A DNA stretch of 64,000 bases, from the NCBI GenBank assembly GCA_947561715.1, contig OX387199.1:20217001-20281000 (forward strand). Direction: 5' to 3'. Positions 60,704-64,000 of the stretch are shown one piece after another. The notes beneath the pieces are model-generated. The model had not been told where the DNA came from, ran no database searches, and was given only the letters and a program-made list of their open reading frames with translations. The position numbers and the translations under genes are program-made. Origin of the DNA: Ascidia mentula (lineage: Eukaryota; Chordata; Ascidiacea; Phlebobranchia; Ascidiidae). Position 1 is the first letter of the stretch; each line of letters opens with the position of its first letter.

Positions 60704-61348
60704 TCAAGCCTAACATGAGCAGCAGTAACCACTTGAAAGCTTTGTCGTTGATACACAAATAAAAAGAAATATATAACCATGTGTAAATAATAGATTTTCG
60801 TTCCAAGTAATTTTTCTGCATCAAATAACTCCTACCATTACTACATTGTTAGAACGCTCTTCTTTATCATAATACATTTTATATGAGGTTATAAAATACG
60901 AATATCTTTATCTGAAGCCCATCTCGTTCGTAATATTTGCATATTGAGACGCCCGCATTAATTACTGACTCAAATTTAGACATTTAAAGTCAGATGAAGA
61001 AAATATCCACGGGAGTTGGTGAGAGAATTTTTACCTTGCCGGAGTTCCCGCTTCGTTTTTCCGCAGATTTTTATTTCAACACTCGGCCTCCTTCTTCAAC
61101 GGCTTGACGACTGATTTCCTGCTCAGCGTTCAAATATTTCCATAATTATGACGATGAAACAATGGTTGCAAGTTGATTGACAGCTTCGGGCGCGGCGCTC
61201 CTCGCCTGCCAGTCTGGCAAATTTAATGTTGGCTTCTTGACTGGATAACCCTTATGGTTTTATCGGTGCCCATGACATTTGTATTGATTGTTTATGTTCA
61301 AGTATTTTTGTGCAAAATTAAAATGATTTGGTCAACATTCGGGTTTGG
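60704..61348. other. No gene seen
   Basis: Aligned with 12049-12774 of unit 1, with a small deletion near 61025. Non-coding. Confidence 0.4.
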
Positions 61349-62413
61349 ATGAATATTAAAACATTCGGCGAATCCCGGACTTACAAAATACCCGAAAAAC
61401 TATGTGAGATAGACATGATTACGGACAATTTTGCTGAACGTGGGCAAGTTTTGAAACTGTCAAAAAGTTTTGCTATGCAGACAAAAGAGCTGTGTGTGCA
61501 AGAAAAGGTAATGGTTTCGTTCGACGTGTTTTCCTGTTCACCAACGCACCGGTAATGTTGGCTGCGAACGTTGCAGCAGAAAGATTACGAAACGACGGAA
61601 CATTGGAACAACGTTGCTCGTTGCTGTCACACATTGTAGATGTCTTCGTTTGGTTCTCGATGCCACCTACCTTGTTTCAGAGGTATAATCCTTATAAAAA
61701 GATTTTTGTTGCGGGAATATGGTGTCCTCTCTCCGTTGCTGTTGCCAACTTCATGATGGTCGGTTGAACATTGGACAACGTTAGCCAGCCCTCCTCAGTT
61801 TTGGGGACGTTATGTTGATGACTCATTCGTTGCCATGCAACGGGATGACGTGCAGTCGCTACTCTCGCATCTCTGTTGAACCAAGTCCACAATGGAGTGC
61901 TAGCAATGTAGTAGGTTGTCTTGTTTCGATGTTTTTGTTCGAAGAGAAGAGCGGGCAACCTTTCCACAAGTGTATGCAACAAATTAACTCATTCCGACAG
62001 ATATTTGTCGTTCGGCTCGGCGCACCCGATCGCCCACAGGCGTTTTATTCACTGTACACTGAAGCTGAATCATTCATAACAAATGACGAAAAGCGACAAC
62101 AAGAGGTAGGTAACGTTGATATAGCGCAAACAATTATCCCCGTTTTTTTCTCGAACGTAACCATGGCTTGTCGAGGAGGTGTGTTGAGGGCGAAACACGC
62201 GTGCAGTTGCTTAACGATCAAACACAGGAAAGAACCTGTTTTATTTTCGCCATGACGACAATTCAAACAAGAACCAACTCAAACAGGGGAGGAATTTCTC
62301 AACAAACTTATGAAGTGTGGTCGGAACTTGTACCACATCAGAATTTACAAGTTCAAGAATACACACACTTTTACCCTCTCAACAATGTGTTTATTGATAA
62401 CAACAACAAGTAG
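61349..62413 (+). pseudogene. Unidentified host gene or gene relic (unit 3 copy)
   Basis: The 53-codon exon 61349-61507 (MNIKTFGESRTYKIPEKLC) is kept as in the other units. The second stretch is longest here: 61549-61767 reads AANVAAERLRND, then LLSHIVDVFVWF and a hydrophobic end (AGIWCPLSVAVANFMMVG). A third part (about 62009-62115) reads FVVRLGAPDRPQA. A fourth (62168-62413) reads CVEGETRVQLLNDQTQERTC to a stop after NNNK. The parts suggest a multi-exon protein with a possible membrane segment. The acceptor before the second stretch is missing. No known family was recognised. Confidence 0.35.
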
Positions 62414-63043
62414 CACAAAATATGCGCAATCAGCAAACATTCAACAAAACGATTGAACTTTGGTGAAAGTATAAATTAGCTGCGAACGAACCAGTTGATA
62501 TTTAGTGCCAAACATTAATTGATTGTTAGAAAAAAAAACTTCAACCAAAAATCTTGCTGCTGAACATTTGATGCAATGTTAACGATGGAATGAGAATTTG
62601 ATGCAATGTTAACGATGAAATGATTTACACAGAGAGTTTGTCTTGCCAAGAATTTTACGACATATTTTTTGCATTAAAATATACTTATCAATGATATACA
62701 AAAAACACCGGGCGAAGTTTATGTACAAGGCGCGTGAGAGCGGGTTTTGAGGGGGTGTTTTCAAATTTTTTTGGTGATATTTAAAGGTGGCAGAGTATAT
62801 TTTCATCTTCCGATAGTTTGTATTCCATGAGTTGATGGCATGGAATGTTTCCAACATCATAACTATTTGTGAGATTTTTAAATGGAAAGTAGTAAGGTAT
62901 ATCAATTTTATGTTGTGATTACTTTGTCACCACAAACTAAATAGGATTCTACACAAAGAAGGTGCGCGTGACGTCAAAAAAAGATTCGGTTCTATCTATT
63001 CGATGCCAGGAAAATACACATTTTGCACAAACTACATGCAAGG
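62414..63043. other. Non-coding interval downstream of receptor copy 3
   Basis: A shorter version of 13699-14631; a stretch corresponding to about 14250-14480 is missing. No gene was seen. Confidence 0.4.
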
Positions 63044-63049
63044 TTTATT
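63044..63049 (-). terminator. Poly(A) signal overlapping the stop of receptor copy 3
   Basis: Same TAAATAAA arrangement at the stop codon as copies 1 and 2. Confidence 0.6.
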
Positions 63050-64000
63050 TACAGAGCAGTTTCTGCTTCAACCTCATGTAAGTTTTCTCGGTTAGCAACC
63101 ACAACCACATTTTCCTGTTGCTCTTCCTGTGGTTGACGTCTGAAATAGGCACGTAGGCCATCCCGGACTCTATCATAAAGCAGTTTCGGGGCGTTGGAGT
63201 AGATGAGGGGATTTAGAGAGCTGTTCATGGGGAGCAGGATAATTGCTGACACAGCGTATATCACTGGTGGCATAGGTACTCCACCGAAGTTTACAAATGC
63301 CATGATGGAAATTGGAACCCAGCAAAGAAAATCAGTAATTATCAGTCGAAGGATTTTCTTTTGCGTTTCTGCCGAAACAAACAGCATTAATGGTATAAAA
63401 TGTCTGCAAATATAAATATGCTTACCTTTGTTTTGTGTTGCCGCCCATTCATCCCTTGGTCTCTCGTTCACTTGCCTGGTACTGGCAGCTGTCTTCTTAT
63501 AAATCCAAAAGTACGTAATTGCCACGAACATGAAGGCCAGGAAGTTAAGAGTAATAATAGCGATTGAATATCCCCATGCCTTGTCGTTGGTCGTTACATA
63601 CAGTTTGCTGATGCAAACACTGCTGCTGCTGTAATATCTACACATAAACAATTTTGTGGCGAAAAAATTGAGGATTTTGCGCAAATAAAAACGAACCCCA
63701 AATATCCAGAAATATCAAATAACTCAGTGTAATTGTAATCCTCAAGAATATCCATAAAATCCACCCAGGAATTAACATCATATACTCGCGTGAGGGCAGT
63801 GTTGAGTACTTGGGAATCGTTGCTTGTGAAGTTGTGTTGGAAAGTTACAAATCGATCCATGAAGTTATTCATGCCTGTTACGCAAAGCTAGTTTAATTCA
63901 AAATTAGTTTCAACACCTACATCTACGACAATATCTTACTAGAGAAGTCGACTGCAACATTGTCAAAAAACGGATTCTCATTCATCCAAGCTTTGGTTTC
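63049..64000 (-). CDS. LDLa-repeat GPCR, copy 3, 3' exons only (runs off the window)
   Basis: The exons present, in coding order, are 64000-63940 (partial exon 13), 63874-63697, 63637-63426 and 63368-63049. Phases and lengths equal those of copies 1 and 2. They encode the extracellular loop 2 region (NNFMDRFVTFQHNFTSND), TM5 (WGYSIAIITLNFLAFMFVA), TM6 (ITDFLCWVPISIMAFVN) and TM7 (NSSLNPLIYS). The tail ends ETAL, still a class I PDZ-type motif. All exons are open. The ectodomain lies beyond the right edge. Confidence 0.87.

Overview
This looks like nuclear DNA of an invertebrate animal. The genes are split by GT-AG introns, the DNA is AT-rich, and the main gene is an LDLa-repeat, relaxin-receptor/GRL101-like GPCR. 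Around it lie hAT MITEs, a Penelope-like element (PLE) and a Ty3/gypsy element. The gene content and compactness suggest an ascidian such as Ciona, but that is an inference and the species is not proven.

The window is a tandem array of one large unit, present almost three times. Position 1 aligns with about 29,900 and with about 55,635. Unit 1 is therefore about 29.9 kb, unit 2 about 25.7 kb, and unit 3 runs off the right edge. The shared core, without later insertions, is roughly 21-23 kb. Each unit has the same order: PLE relic; a 21-bp minisatellite; plus-strand relics of host genes (an unidentified exon, the last exon of a pepsin-type aspartic protease, and an unidentified gene); a minus-strand LDLa-GPCR of 16 recognised exons; nested hAT MITEs upstream of the receptor; and the next PLE relic. 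Inside a receptor intron, on the opposite strand, lies a small TATA-box gene.

The two complete receptor copies (26214-14637 and 52498-40741, minus strand) can each be read exon by exon with matching splice phases, except for one junction between exons 8 and 9. They encode about 1,070 residues: signal peptide, about eight or nine LDLa-type modules, then a 7TM domain ending in a class I PDZ-type tail. The 3' part of a third copy starts at 63049. The 7TM exons and introns are almost identical between copies. Short stretches between the LDLa cysteines differ strongly, which suggests that ligand recognition is diversifying.

The units differ by later events. The minisatellite has about 317 repeats in unit 1, about 5 in unit 2 and about 17 in unit 3. 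Unit 1 alone has a 1.18-kb segment with an IAP-type RING exon. Unit 2 alone has a young 4.1-kb Ty3/gypsy element and two hAT MITEs, with empty sites visible in sister units. Unit 3 alone has a foldback element holding 57-bp tandem repeats. I saw no tRNA, rRNA or CRISPR array.
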